A program made the translations under genes and the position numbers. Source: Bacteroidota bacterium (GTDB lineage: Bacteria; Bacteroidota; Rhodothermia; Rhodothermales; UBA10348). Taken from it: a DNA stretch of 8,382 nucleotides. Shown here one piece after another: positions 1 through 8,100 of this stretch. The stretch spans positions 1 to 8,382 of the forward strand of contig JACZYK010000101.1 in assembly GCA_022571135.1 (NCBI GenBank). The letters run 5' to 3'. Position 1 is the first letter of the stretch; each line of letters begins with the position of its first letter. The notes beneath the pieces were generated by a model that was not told where the DNA came from, did no database searches, and saw only the letters and a program-made list of their open reading frames with translations.

Positions 1-1052
1 TGCGAACCCAGGATCTGGGATTTGACCAAGAACAGGTCGTCGTGCTGCCGGTCGAGACGAGAGAGGGAGACGACCGCTTTGAGTCCTTCCGCGAGGAGCT
101 GATGCAGTACACAGGAATCGTACAGGTAGCTGCAGCCGGTTTAGTTCCTGGACCCGACCACATTCATAACAACACCGTGTTTCGTAAAGAGGGGGCGGAG
201 GAGGGAGATTATATGCTGGCGGGTACAGGCGAGGTAACCGCCGAGTACATCGAGACCCTGGGTCTCAAGCTCGTTGCCGGCCGTGGTTTCTCGCGTGAGT
301 ATCCGAGTGATGTGGATGCATGGGTTATTACGGAAGCCGCCGCCGCTGAACTGGGATGGACGGTAGAAGAGGCCGTTGGACGGAGGGTGCTCAGATCCGG
401 GGCGGAAGACGACGGTTCAGACCGGATAGGTCCTGTCATCGGAGTTCTTCAGGATGCACATCACGAATCATTCCATATGGCGATGCGTCCGCTGATTTTC
501 GGTATGCGCCGGAACTACAATTACATCCCGATTCGGATTCAACCCGAGAGGACCAGCGAAACGCTGGAATTCCTGAAGCAGAAATGGAGCGCTTTCGAAC
601 CGGGGTTTCCGTTCAGATATTTCTTCCTGGATCAGGACTACCAACGTTTCTATGGCCAGGAAGAACGTCTGGGTATGATCTATAGTTATTTCACGGGATT
701 GGCCATCTTTATCGCCTGTCTCGGGCTGTTCGGACTCGCGAACTTTGTGACGACGCAGCGCACGAAAGAGATCGGCGTGCGTAAAGTGCTCGGAGCCTCG
801 GTTTCCAGCATCGTATGCCTGATCTCCGGGGAGTTTACCAAGCTGGTATTGATCGCGTGCGCGGTGGCGTTCCCTCTCGCCTACTTTGCCATGAAGGCAT
901 GGCTGCAAAACTTCGCGTATACGACGAGCATCGGGTGGGCCGTATTTCTGATTTCCGGACTGATGGCGCTCGTCATAGCATGGTTGACGGTGGGATATCA
1001 GTCGATCAGGGCAGCCGTAGCCGATCCGGTGCAGGCGCTCCACCACGAGTAG
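1..1052 (+). CDS. ABC transporter permease, MacB/FtsX family (5' end outside window)
   Basis: C-terminal 349 residues of an inner-membrane permease. The frame is open from position 3, with a plausible reading RTQDLGFDQEQVVVLPVE before the first GTG at 42, so the gene begins upstream and 42 is not its start. The first two thirds is a soluble periplasmic domain of the MacB_PCD type, including VTAEYIETLGLKLVAGRGFS at about 234-293. Three membrane helices follow at about 675-749, 837-893 and 930-998. Between helices 1 and 2 lies TQRTKEIGVRKVLGAS, the cytoplasmic coupling segment typical of FtsX/MacB permeases, and the protein ends with ADPVQALHHE, a common family ending. Bacteroidota permeases of this type are usually about 800 residues with two FtsX units, so this would be the second unit. 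Such proteins work with an ATPase subunit in export or mechanotransmission; the substrate here cannot be told. No ATPase gene is in the window. The family call is firm, the role is not. Confidence 0.93.
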   Translation, partial: RTQDLGFDQEQVVVLPVETREGDDRFESFREELMQYTGIVQVAAAGLVPGPDHIHNNTVFRKEGAEEGDYMLAGTGEVTAEYIETLGLKLVAGRGFSREYPSDVDAWVITEAAAAELGWTVEEAVGRRVLRSGAEDDGSDRIGPVIGVLQDAHHESFHMAMRPLIFGMRRNYNYIPIRIQPERTSETLEFLKQKWSAFEPGFPFRYFFLDQDYQRFYGQEERLGMIYSYFTGLAIFIACLGLFGLANFVTTQRTKEIGVRKVLGASVSSIVCLISGEFTKLVLIACAVAFPLAYFAMKAWLQNFAYTTSIGWAVFLISGLMALVIAWLTVGYQSIRAAVADPVQALHHE

Positions 1053-1130
1053 GCCTTGAGAGGCAACTTCTGTCCACGGCCGGACTCGTTAGAGTCGTTT
1101 CAATCGGTCGACGCTCCGGACTTTTCCGTA

Positions 1131-1703
1131 ATGCACAAACTCCTGTTTCTGTTTTCAGCATCGGTGATCTTCGGATGCGCGTCTCCCTTTGGCCATAAGA
1201 ACCGACGTACTGGACATCGAGATGGTTCGCATCCAAGGCGGCAGTTTCAGATGGGTGATTCTTTCCGTGGGGACGACGCGATGGATATCTGTGCATTCTT
1301 CGGGACACGCCTTCCTTCGGAGATGGAGTATGTGGCTGCAGGAGGAACTGCGAAGCAGAAGTACGCCGGCAGCAGCAGCGACGAGCTTATTGACGAGTAC
1401 GCACATCACCGGATAAACAGTCACGGCCAGTCTCTGCCGGTCGGACAGAAAAAACCCAATCTGTTCGGTCTCCACGACATGAGCGGAAACGTGGCCGAGT
1501 GGGTAAACAAATATTACGAGAAGTACCCCGAACCGGGTCGGACGTCCATTTTTGATAATCCCGACGAGCGAGACATGCGTCTGGTGCGAGGTGGCAGTGT
1601 ATCAAGCGAATTCCATGTGACCCGCACATACTGGCGGGCAGGTACGCTGAGGCAGATGCGTACGCCATCCATCGGATTCCGGTGTGCCCGTGATGAGGAG
1701 TAG
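1131..1703 (+). pseudogene. FGE/SUMF1-domain lipoprotein, probably degenerate
   Basis: The ORF encodes 190 residues from the ATG at 1131. That start is chosen because it opens a lipoprotein signal peptide (MHKLLFLFSASVIFGCAS, lipobox Cys16); the frame extends upstream to 1056 without coding character. The C-terminal half is clearly FGE-sulfatase/SUMF1-like: FFGTRLPSE (residues 56-64), VGQKKPN (104-110), GLHDMSGNVAEW (113-124), RGGS (153-156) and IGFRCA (181-186). The N-terminal half is abnormal. The usual family opening appears as DIEMVRIQGGSF in a different frame at about 1216-1236, and the continuation MGDSF (residues 41-45) returns to the first frame, which implies two compensating frameshifts. 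The family segment between MGD and the DDAM..C..FG block, normally several tens of residues, is also absent. Family members either convert a sulfatase Cys to formylglycine or have other envelope roles; this copy is unlikely to be active. It could still be translated as a shortened lipoprotein. It converges on the gene at 1750-2811, 46 nt away. Confidence 0.68.
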
Positions 1704-1749
1704 CATGCTCTGGATTGGCGCAGTACTCCATGCAGTCGAACTGGACCGC

Positions 1750-2811
1750 CTACTCCGTCATTTTCCAGAAGATGATACCACCGGCCTGTTTGCCGACGTC
1801 GACCGATGCGACGAGTTCTTTCGTGGAGAGGTCGATTACGTCGACAGCGCCCGGCTCTCCACCGACTCCCTCAGCCGAGACAAAAGCATAACGCCCATCC
1901 GGTGTTACGGCCACTCCGTGGGTTACTGCGCGGCTGTTCGGTATCAGAGCCAATTCCTCGCCTTTTTCCAAATCCCAGACACCGGTACTGGCGGCTCCTT
2001 TGTAGCTGACAATGAGAAGCTTGCCGTCCGGCGTAATGTCCAGGTTGTAGGGTCCCTTGTTCGTCTCGTAATGATCGACGATTTCCCACTTCTCCAGATC
2101 CACAACCGCAATTTGATTGGCAGCGTTATTGGCCACGAATACCAGAGGTTTTGTAGGATGGGGTGTGACCCATGTCGGTTTCGGATTGGGTCCTTCCGGG
2201 TCCGATCCCGTTTTGAGGCGGCGAACGACTTCAAGAGTAATCGCATCGATTTCGACGAGTTCACCCGTCATCATGGACGCGGAATAGTGCATCAGTCCGT
2301 CGGGTGACATCCGGGATCCATGAGGCATGATGCCCTGGGGGATCCGCTCTATTTCCGTCATGGTTTCGGTTTCAATTACGGAAACAGAGCTCTCTTCGGT
2401 CATCCTGCCGTGCAGATTGAAGTTCACGACATAGAGGAATCCGGTGGCCTCGGAGATGGCAATTGTCGCCGGAAAGAGTCCGACTTCGACCTCCTGGACC
2501 AACTCATCCGATCCGGTTTTGTATTTGACCACCTTTCCGTACGGGAAACCGTGGGCGATGGATAGATACCAAAACTCACCGTCCGGACTGACGTTGAGTC
2601 CATGCGGACCCTCGATTTCATTTGGCCACGTCCCGACTTCGATGGTTTTGACGACTTCCAGGTTGGTGCCGTCGAAGCGCAAGAGCGCCACCTCGTCATC
2701 CGACTCTGCGGCCACGTACACGTAATAGTCCTGGGCCGACACCGTGTTCGTCAGGAAAGACCATCCGGCCAGACCCAGAAGAATCACATGTATCAAGTTC
2801 TTTCTGATCAT
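1750..2811 (-). CDS. Secreted YVTN-type beta-propeller protein
   Basis: 353 residues from the ATG at 2811. This start gives a clean signal peptide (MIRKNLIHVILLGLAGWSFL..., predicted cleavage VSA|QD after residue 26). The ATG at 2823 would add only MAPG and is the alternative. The longer frame to 2937 would overlap the upstream gene and lacks signal-peptide character. The mature part is built of repeats typical of YVTN/lactonase-like propellers: GPHGLNVSPDG (68-78), MPHGSRMSPDG (162-172), GPYNLDITPDG (253-263) and VTHGVAVTPDG (297-307 approx.), alternating with strands such as FVANNAANQIAVVDLE (225-240) and AVDVIDLSTKELV (322-334). The length fits one complete propeller. No heme-binding CxxCH or recognisable catalytic residue is seen, so enzyme activity should not be assumed; a binding or scaffold role in the periplasm or outside the cell is an inference. 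It lies 70 nt downstream of the LVIVD gene on the same strand and is probably its operon partner. No good Shine-Dalgarno sequence precedes the start. Confidence 0.88.
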   Translation of the reverse strand: MIRKNLIHVILLGLAGWSFLTNTVSAQDYYVYVAAESDDEVALLRFDGTNLEVVKTIEVGTWPNEIEGPHGLNVSPDGEFWYLSIAHGFPYGKVVKYKTGSDELVQEVEVGLFPATIAISEATGFLYVVNFNLHGRMTEESSVSVIETETMTEIERIPQGIMPHGSRMSPDGLMHYSASMMTGELVEIDAITLEVVRRLKTGSDPEGPNPKPTWVTPHPTKPLVFVANNAANQIAVVDLEKWEIVDHYETNKGPYNLDITPDGKLLIVSYKGAASTGVWDLEKGEELALIPNSRAVTHGVAVTPDGRYAFVSAEGVGGEPGAVDVIDLSTKELVASVDVGKQAGGIIFWKMTE

Positions 2812-2881
2812 GCCCGGCGCCATCGATTGATAGGGTTTAACGGTGCAGGCGCAATCTCGACCATGCACGCTCTTCAATCCG

Positions 2882-4852
2882 CTAGAGTGCGGAATCCGGG
2901 ACAGCGTCTCCCTGCACTTTAACGATCCATAGACCACTGTTCATGTCCGAAAAGAACACATTCCCTTTGAAAACCTGGGGTCCCCACGCCATGGCTGCGT
3001 TAGGAACATGCCCGTTCGCATCGTTTGAGAAATAATGAGCGACTTCACGCCCCTGTTTGTACAGGTCGCCCATCAGATCACCCGAGATGTCAACGACTCG
3101 CAGACCTCCCTGATAGTAGGCGATGTAGAGTCGATCGCCGTCAATCCACAGGTTGTGCGATCCCGCTTCCGGGACCTCGTAACGGGCCACTTCCTTCGGG
3201 TTCTTTGGATCGGTGAAATCTACAAAGTGTACCCAACCGCCCATCTTACCATTGATGGACACCTCGTCTGCGGCAATAACATAGAATTTGCCCGTGTCCT
3301 TGCTTCGGTACGGAATGGCCGCGTGATTCCATCCGCTTGGGTAGACATAGTGGCCGATTACGACCGGATTGGAGGGCGAGCCGCCTTCAACGCCGTTGCC
3401 TACATCGACCATGTAGACACCGTCTCCCCAATTCGACGAATACGCGATTCCGTCGACGACCCAGACGTCGTGAATCGAGTGGCCGACCGACTCGAGCTCG
3501 AAGCTGCCCACGAGATGGGGATTCGTCGGGTCTTCGATACTGATGATGTCATAGCGCCTGCCCGCGCTCAGGGCATAAATGTGGTGGTCATAGATGAAGA
3601 TGTTGTGGACACCACCGGTAAGATCCTCATCGTACGTGGCGTACGTGGTGACATTATGCGGATCCGTACAATTCAGGATGACGAGCCCGTTGCGACGGTT
3701 CGATGCACCCTCCCGGCTGATCACGCAGACCGATCCGTCTTCCGATACCTTGACGTCGTTCACCGTGCGGGCATCGACCGCAACGGTATCGATGATCGTG
3801 GGTGACGCCGGGTTCGTCACATCCCAGAAATAGGCTTCGCCGTTCGCCCTCCAGGTGCCGGTCACCGCATAGTCTCGCCCGTCAACCCCTTCCCAGACCC
3901 ACAGATCCGAGGTATGGACATCGCTCACGATTCCCTTTCCCACCAGCTCAATCTGACGCGCCGCGTCCCGTGGTGTGATACGAATCGATGATTCCGTGGA
4001 TAGTTTTCCGGTCGAGGCAACGATCGTGTACAGGCCCGGAGTTTCGGCCACGAATCGGCCGTCCTGGTCGATCTGTGCCGAGGCGGACGCGCCCAGATCG
4101 TCATCAGGCTGGGCATATACCGCGTACCGGACCGGTGCATCCTGGACCGGTTCGCCTTCTGCGTTTCGTGCAACGGCCGAGTACTGAATCACGTCGCCGG
4201 TCCGAGCTTCCAGAGCGCCCCCCGACAAATTCAAATCAGTGATCGGATTGGGAATGACCGTAATGATCACATAACTCGTGGCCTCTTCCGCTTGACCGGT
4301 TATCGTGACCGAACCCGTCTCATGAGCCACGATGTGACCAAAAGCATCCACCGTAGCCACCGATGGATTGTCGATCGAGATATGCACGTCGACATCGTCT
4401 CGGAGCTGACCAGATACATCTCGCACCTCCGGATTCAACGGTACTCGGGTGCCGACATAGACTTGCTCTGGCGCGCTGGTGAAAGTGACACTTTCTATAG
4501 GCGGATACAAGACGTCGACCCTAATCTCTTCCGTAATGCGCTGACCTTCGGGTGACGATGCACGGACAAAAATGCTGTACGTACCGGATTTGAGAGCTTT
4601 TACTTCACCGTCCCGCGATACGGCGACGGACGTTCGGCTTCTCGAATAGAAACGGGTCTGTATGTCCGTCTCTCGTCCGCTCGCATCGAGAACTTTCGCC
4701 GAAAGCCGTGTGGTCTGATTGACATTTAGCGTGATTTCGGTCCGGTCGACGACGATGGAGATCGTTGCATCCTGCGCCGATACCGCAAGCGGTGTCAGAA
4801 GAACCATGAAAATCAGAACGGACGGGGAATGTCTTGAAATGAAGCTGTGCAT
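2882..4852 (-). CDS. Secreted Ig-like (Big) domain / LVIVD-repeat beta-propeller protein
   Basis: 656 residues from the ATG at 4852. The open frame runs on upstream to 5113, but those 87 codons are Arg-rich and lack coding character. The chosen ATG opens a signal peptide (MHSFISRHSPSVLIFMVLLT..., cleavage VSA|QD after residue 26), with a weak GGAA eight bases upstream. Three Big/Ig-like domains follow, at about 29-115, 118-200 and 203-293; the second has the typical NPSVATVDAFGHIVAHETGSVTITG (split as NPSVATVDA, 162-170, and GSVTITG, 180-186). From about 300 to 647 there is a propeller of LVIVD-type repeats: AYFWDVTNPASPTIID (340-355), GLVILNCTDPHNV (389-401), YDIISIEDPTNPHLVGS (434-450), VYMVDVGN (479-486), VHFVDFTDPKNPKEVARYE (541-559), LRVVDISGD (584-592) and LWIVKV (641-646), seven in all. 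Family members are extracellular or envelope proteins of unknown function; no catalytic residues are visible. It is probably the first gene of an operon with the YVTN gene at 1750-2811 and is transcribed divergently from the gene at 5151. Confidence 0.88.
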   Translation of the reverse strand: MHSFISRHSPSVLIFMVLLTPLAVSAQDATISIVVDRTEITLNVNQTTRLSAKVLDASGRETDIQTRFYSRSRTSVAVSRDGEVKALKSGTYSIFVRASSPEGQRITEEIRVDVLYPPIESVTFTSAPEQVYVGTRVPLNPEVRDVSGQLRDDVDVHISIDNPSVATVDAFGHIVAHETGSVTITGQAEEATSYVIITVIPNPITDLNLSGGALEARTGDVIQYSAVARNAEGEPVQDAPVRYAVYAQPDDDLGASASAQIDQDGRFVAETPGLYTIVASTGKLSTESSIRITPRDAARQIELVGKGIVSDVHTSDLWVWEGVDGRDYAVTGTWRANGEAYFWDVTNPASPTIIDTVAVDARTVNDVKVSEDGSVCVISREGASNRRNGLVILNCTDPHNVTTYATYDEDLTGGVHNIFIYDHHIYALSAGRRYDIISIEDPTNPHLVGSFELESVGHSIHDVWVVDGIAYSSNWGDGVYMVDVGNGVEGGSPSNPVVIGHYVYPSGWNHAAIPYRSKDTGKFYVIAADEVSINGKMGGWVHFVDFTDPKNPKEVARYEVPEAGSHNLWIDGDRLYIAYYQGGLRVVDISGDLMGDLYKQGREVAHYFSNDANGHVPNAAMAWGPQVFKGNVFFSDMNSGLWIVKVQGDAVPDSAL

Positions 4853-5150
4853 GATGAGGTTTCCGGGTTTTGATATATTCGATGGCCTGAATCGGGGCCG
4901 TAAATGTATCGGATGACTGGAACATGCGCAATAGAAATCGCGACGACGATTGCCGGCTCCGCGTTTGGATCGATCGTCAGGGGACCGTCGAAATGGTTGG
5001 ACGGAAAAGTTCCGGCGCTGCCGGCGATCCAATCGGACGAGACCCGTTTCACGGGCAATTTCGGCCGCCGCCGGGTGTTCCGGGTAGCCCGCATAGTTCC
5101 TGCTTGTTAACATCTCTTACACTCCCACCACCTTCCATGCAAACAGCGCC
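4853..5150. other. Divergent intergenic region between two secreted-propeller genes
   Basis: The 298 nt between the starts of the divergent genes at 4852 (-) and 5151 (+) should hold both promoters. On the minus strand I see one reasonable promoter (listed separately). On the plus strand no convincing promoter of either the Bacteroidota or the E. coli type is visible; TTGTTA at 5104-5109 is a weak candidate only. Upstream of the ATG at 5151 the sequence has no Shine-Dalgarno motif. A short perfect inverted repeat, CCGGC GCT GCCGG at 5012-5024, is too small to interpret. The minus-strand frame that continues through this region from the LVIVD gene is Arg-rich and judged non-coding. No RNA gene or riboswitch is recognised. 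Confidence 0.6.
4901..4931 (-). promoter_or_regulatory. Candidate Bacteroidota-type promoter for the LVIVD/YVTN operon
   Basis: Read on the minus strand, TTG (4931-4929) is followed by a 20-nt spacer and TACATTTA (4908-4901). This matches the Bacteroidota primary-sigma pattern TTG, about 20 nt, TAnnTTTG at every fixed base but the last. The -7 element lies about 49 nt upstream of the ATG at 4852, which gives a leader of roughly 40 nt. The match is by eye against a short consensus, so chance cannot be excluded. Confidence 0.4.
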
Positions 5151-8100
5151 ATGAAAAAGCTATTCCTATTCTTCGTCGCAGCCACTTTCTCTCTTCTGTC
5201 TGTTTCTACCGCAGATGCGCAGCAGGAGGACTCGGGCTCCGAGGGCAAGATGAACGAATCCACATTCGAGGGATTGAGCCTGCGCAGCATCGGGCCCGGC
5301 TTTATGTCCGGTAGGATTTCGGACATCGCCATTCACCCCGAGAACGAGGCTATCTGGTACGTGGCCGTTTCCTCGGGAGGAATCTGGAAAACGGTGAATT
5401 CGGGAACTACCTGGACTCCGATCTTCGACGATCAAACATCCTATTCGACGGGCTGTGTAACCATCGATCCCGGCAATCCACACATTATCTGGGTGGGTAC
5501 GGGTGAAAACGTTGGCGGTCGCCATATGGGCTACGGCGACGGCGTTTATCGCAGCGACGACGGCGGCGCTTCGTGGCACAATATGGGGCTGGAGAACTCC
5601 GACCACGTCTCGAAGATCGTCGTGCACCCGGAAAACTCCGACATCGTCTGGGTAGCCGCCCAGGGCCCGCTCTGGTCGTCCGGAGGGGATCGCGGGCTCT
5701 ACAAATCAACTGACGGAGGTAAGACCTGGAAGAAGACGCTGGGAGATGACGAGTGGGTGGGCGTGACCGACATCGCGATCGATCCCCGCGATCCGGACCG
5801 GCTGTATGCCGCCACATGGCAGCGCCACCGCACCGTGGCCGCGTACATGGGAGGTGGCCCGGGGAGCGGTATACACCGCAGCACGGACGGGGGCGAAACG
5901 TGGGAAGAGGTGACCAACGGCCTGCCCGAGTCCAATATGGGAAAAATAGGCCTGGCCATCTCGCCCCAAGTGCCGGATATCCTCTATGCCGCCATCGAAC
6001 TGGATCGTAAGACCGGAGGAGTCTACCGATCTGCCAACCGGGGATCGTCGTGGGTTAAAATGTCGGACGCCGTATCCGGGGCAACCGGGCCCCACTACTA
6101 TCAGGAGCTCTACGCCTCGCCCCATCAGTTCGAAAGGCTCTACCTGATGGACGCCAATCTGCAGATCTCCGATGACGGTGGGAAGACCTTCTATAGGATG
6201 AACGAAGAGCATAAACACGGGGACAACCATGCGATTGCCTTCCGCAAGGATGCTCCCGATTACCTGTTGGTTGGAACGGATGGAGGCGTGTACGAGACTT
6301 TTGATCTCACGAAGACCTGGCGCTATGTGGAGAATCTGCCCCTCACACAGTTTTACAAGGTGGCCCTGGATGACAGCGAGCCCTTCTACAACATCTTCGG
6401 CGGGACGCAGGACAACGGTACGCAGGGTGGTCCCTCGCGGACCGACAACGTGCACGGCATCCAGAACTCGGACTGGAGGATCGTACTGAACTGGGACGGG
6501 CACCAGCCCGCGACCGAGCCCGGAAACCCCGACATCATGTACGCCGAGAGGCAGCAGGGAGCGATTTCAAGGGTCGATATGATTACGGGTGAAGTCGTCG
6601 ACATCCAGCCGCAGCCAGGTGCGGACGAAGACTATGAGCGCTACAACTGGGATGCTCCCATCCTGGTGAGCCCCCATCAGGCATCAAGAATATATTTTGC
6701 ATCGCAGCGGGTCTGGCGATCCGATGATCGGGGTGACAACTGGACTCCCATCTCCGGAGACCTCACGCGAAACCAGGAGCGGATCGCTCTACCCATCATG
6801 GGTAGCGTCCAGAGCTGGGACAACGCCTGGGACCTTGGGGCCATGTCCAATTACAACACGATCACTTCGCTGACGGAATCGCCGCTTCAGGAAGGACTGA
6901 TCTACGCAGGCACAGACGACGGGCTGATCCAGGTGACCGAAGACGGCGGCGCGAATTGGCGCGCGATCGAAGTGGGCTATCTGCCGGGACTACCGGAGAC
7001 GGCGTTCGTCAATGACATCAAAGCCGATCTGCACGACGTCAACACCGTCTACGTAGCCCTGGATAACCACAAGTACGGTGATTACAGACCGTTCCTGTTC
7101 AAGAGCGCGGACCGGGGTCGGAGTTGGGTCTCCATCCGGGGTAACATTCCCGATCGCACACTGGTCTGGCGCCTCGTCCAGGATCACGTCAAGCCCGAAC
7201 TGCTCTTTGCCGCAACCGAATTCGGCATCTTCTTCACGGTAGACGGAGGAGGCAACTGGGTGAAACTCAAGGGCGGCGTGCCGACCATCTCCTTCCGGGA
7301 TCTGGGAATTCAGCGGCGAGAAAACGACCTCGTCGGAGCGTCTTTCGGCAGAGGATTCTTCGTACTCGATGATTACAGCGCTCTGAGAGATGTGTCTGCT
7401 GAACAGCTGGAAGAAGAAGCCACACTTTTCTCTACGCGGAAGGCCTGGTGGTACGTTCCTCGACCCATGTTGAGTTTTAACAACGAAAAAGGCTCTCAGG
7501 GAAGTTCGCACTATGTGGCGCCCAATCCACCGTTCGGAGCCGTGTTCACGTATTATCTGAGGGACGGCCTTAAAACGAGAGAGGTCATCCGACAGGAAGC
7601 GGAAAAGGAGCTCGTGGCTCGGGACCGTGACGTCGGCTTTCCAGGTTGGGAGACCGTCGAAGAGGAAAGACGCGAGGATGCCCCGACTATATTGCTCACG
7701 GTCACGGACAGCGACGGGAATGTTGTTCGGCGAATCGAAGGACCCGTCTCGAAAGGCTTTCACCGCGCGACCTGGGACCTGAGATTTCCCGCACCGCAGG
7801 CCGTCGGGTTGGAGTCCCAGGATCAGAGCCTCAGCGGCATGATGGCGTCGCCCGGGACCTATATGGTGACTCTTTCCAAACGGGTCGACGGCGTCGTGAC
7901 AGCGCTGTCTTCGCCCCGGAGCTTCGAGGTCGTGCCGCTTCGCGAAGGGGCCCTGAAAGGAGCATCCCCGGACATTGTTGCCTCATTCTGGAGAGCCCTG
8001 GAAGACGCCACACGCAACAGTTCAGCTGTTTATACGGCCCTCGAAAACACCCTGCGCAAGGTCGAGGCCATGAATGTCGCGCTTGGACGAGCCACCGCTG

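Noticed and set aside
1083..1100. Stem-loop GACTC GTTA GAGTC followed by GTTT, as a terminator after the permease gene
   Set aside because: The stem is only five base pairs and there is no real T tract, so it may well be chance. The 46 nt between the convergent gene ends (1704-1749) also show no convincing terminator.
1684..2307. Plus-strand open frame of 207 codons over the convergent gene ends
   Set aside because: It is antisense to the YVTN repeats and has no signal or domain. It overlaps the end of the FGE-like gene by chance.
3035..3805. Plus-strand open frame of 256 codons within the LVIVD gene
   Set aside because: It lies wholly antisense to a gene with clear repeats and a signal peptide. 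Its translation has no recognisable domain and no signal, so it is a shadow frame.
5012..5024. Small inverted repeat CCGGC GCT GCCGG as an operator
   Set aside because: It is a five-base arm in GC-rich DNA, with no second copy in the region and no known regulator site of this form.
4853..5113. N-terminal extension of the LVIVD protein by 87 codons
   Set aside because: The extension is Arg-rich and would bury the signal peptide. The ATG at 4852 with a signal peptide directly after it is the better start.
5706..6503. Minus-strand open frame of 265 codons within the Asp-box gene
   Set aside because: It is antisense to the Asp-box motifs, which give firm coding evidence on the plus strand, and its translation resembles no family I know. 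The same applies to 6990-7763 on the minus strand.
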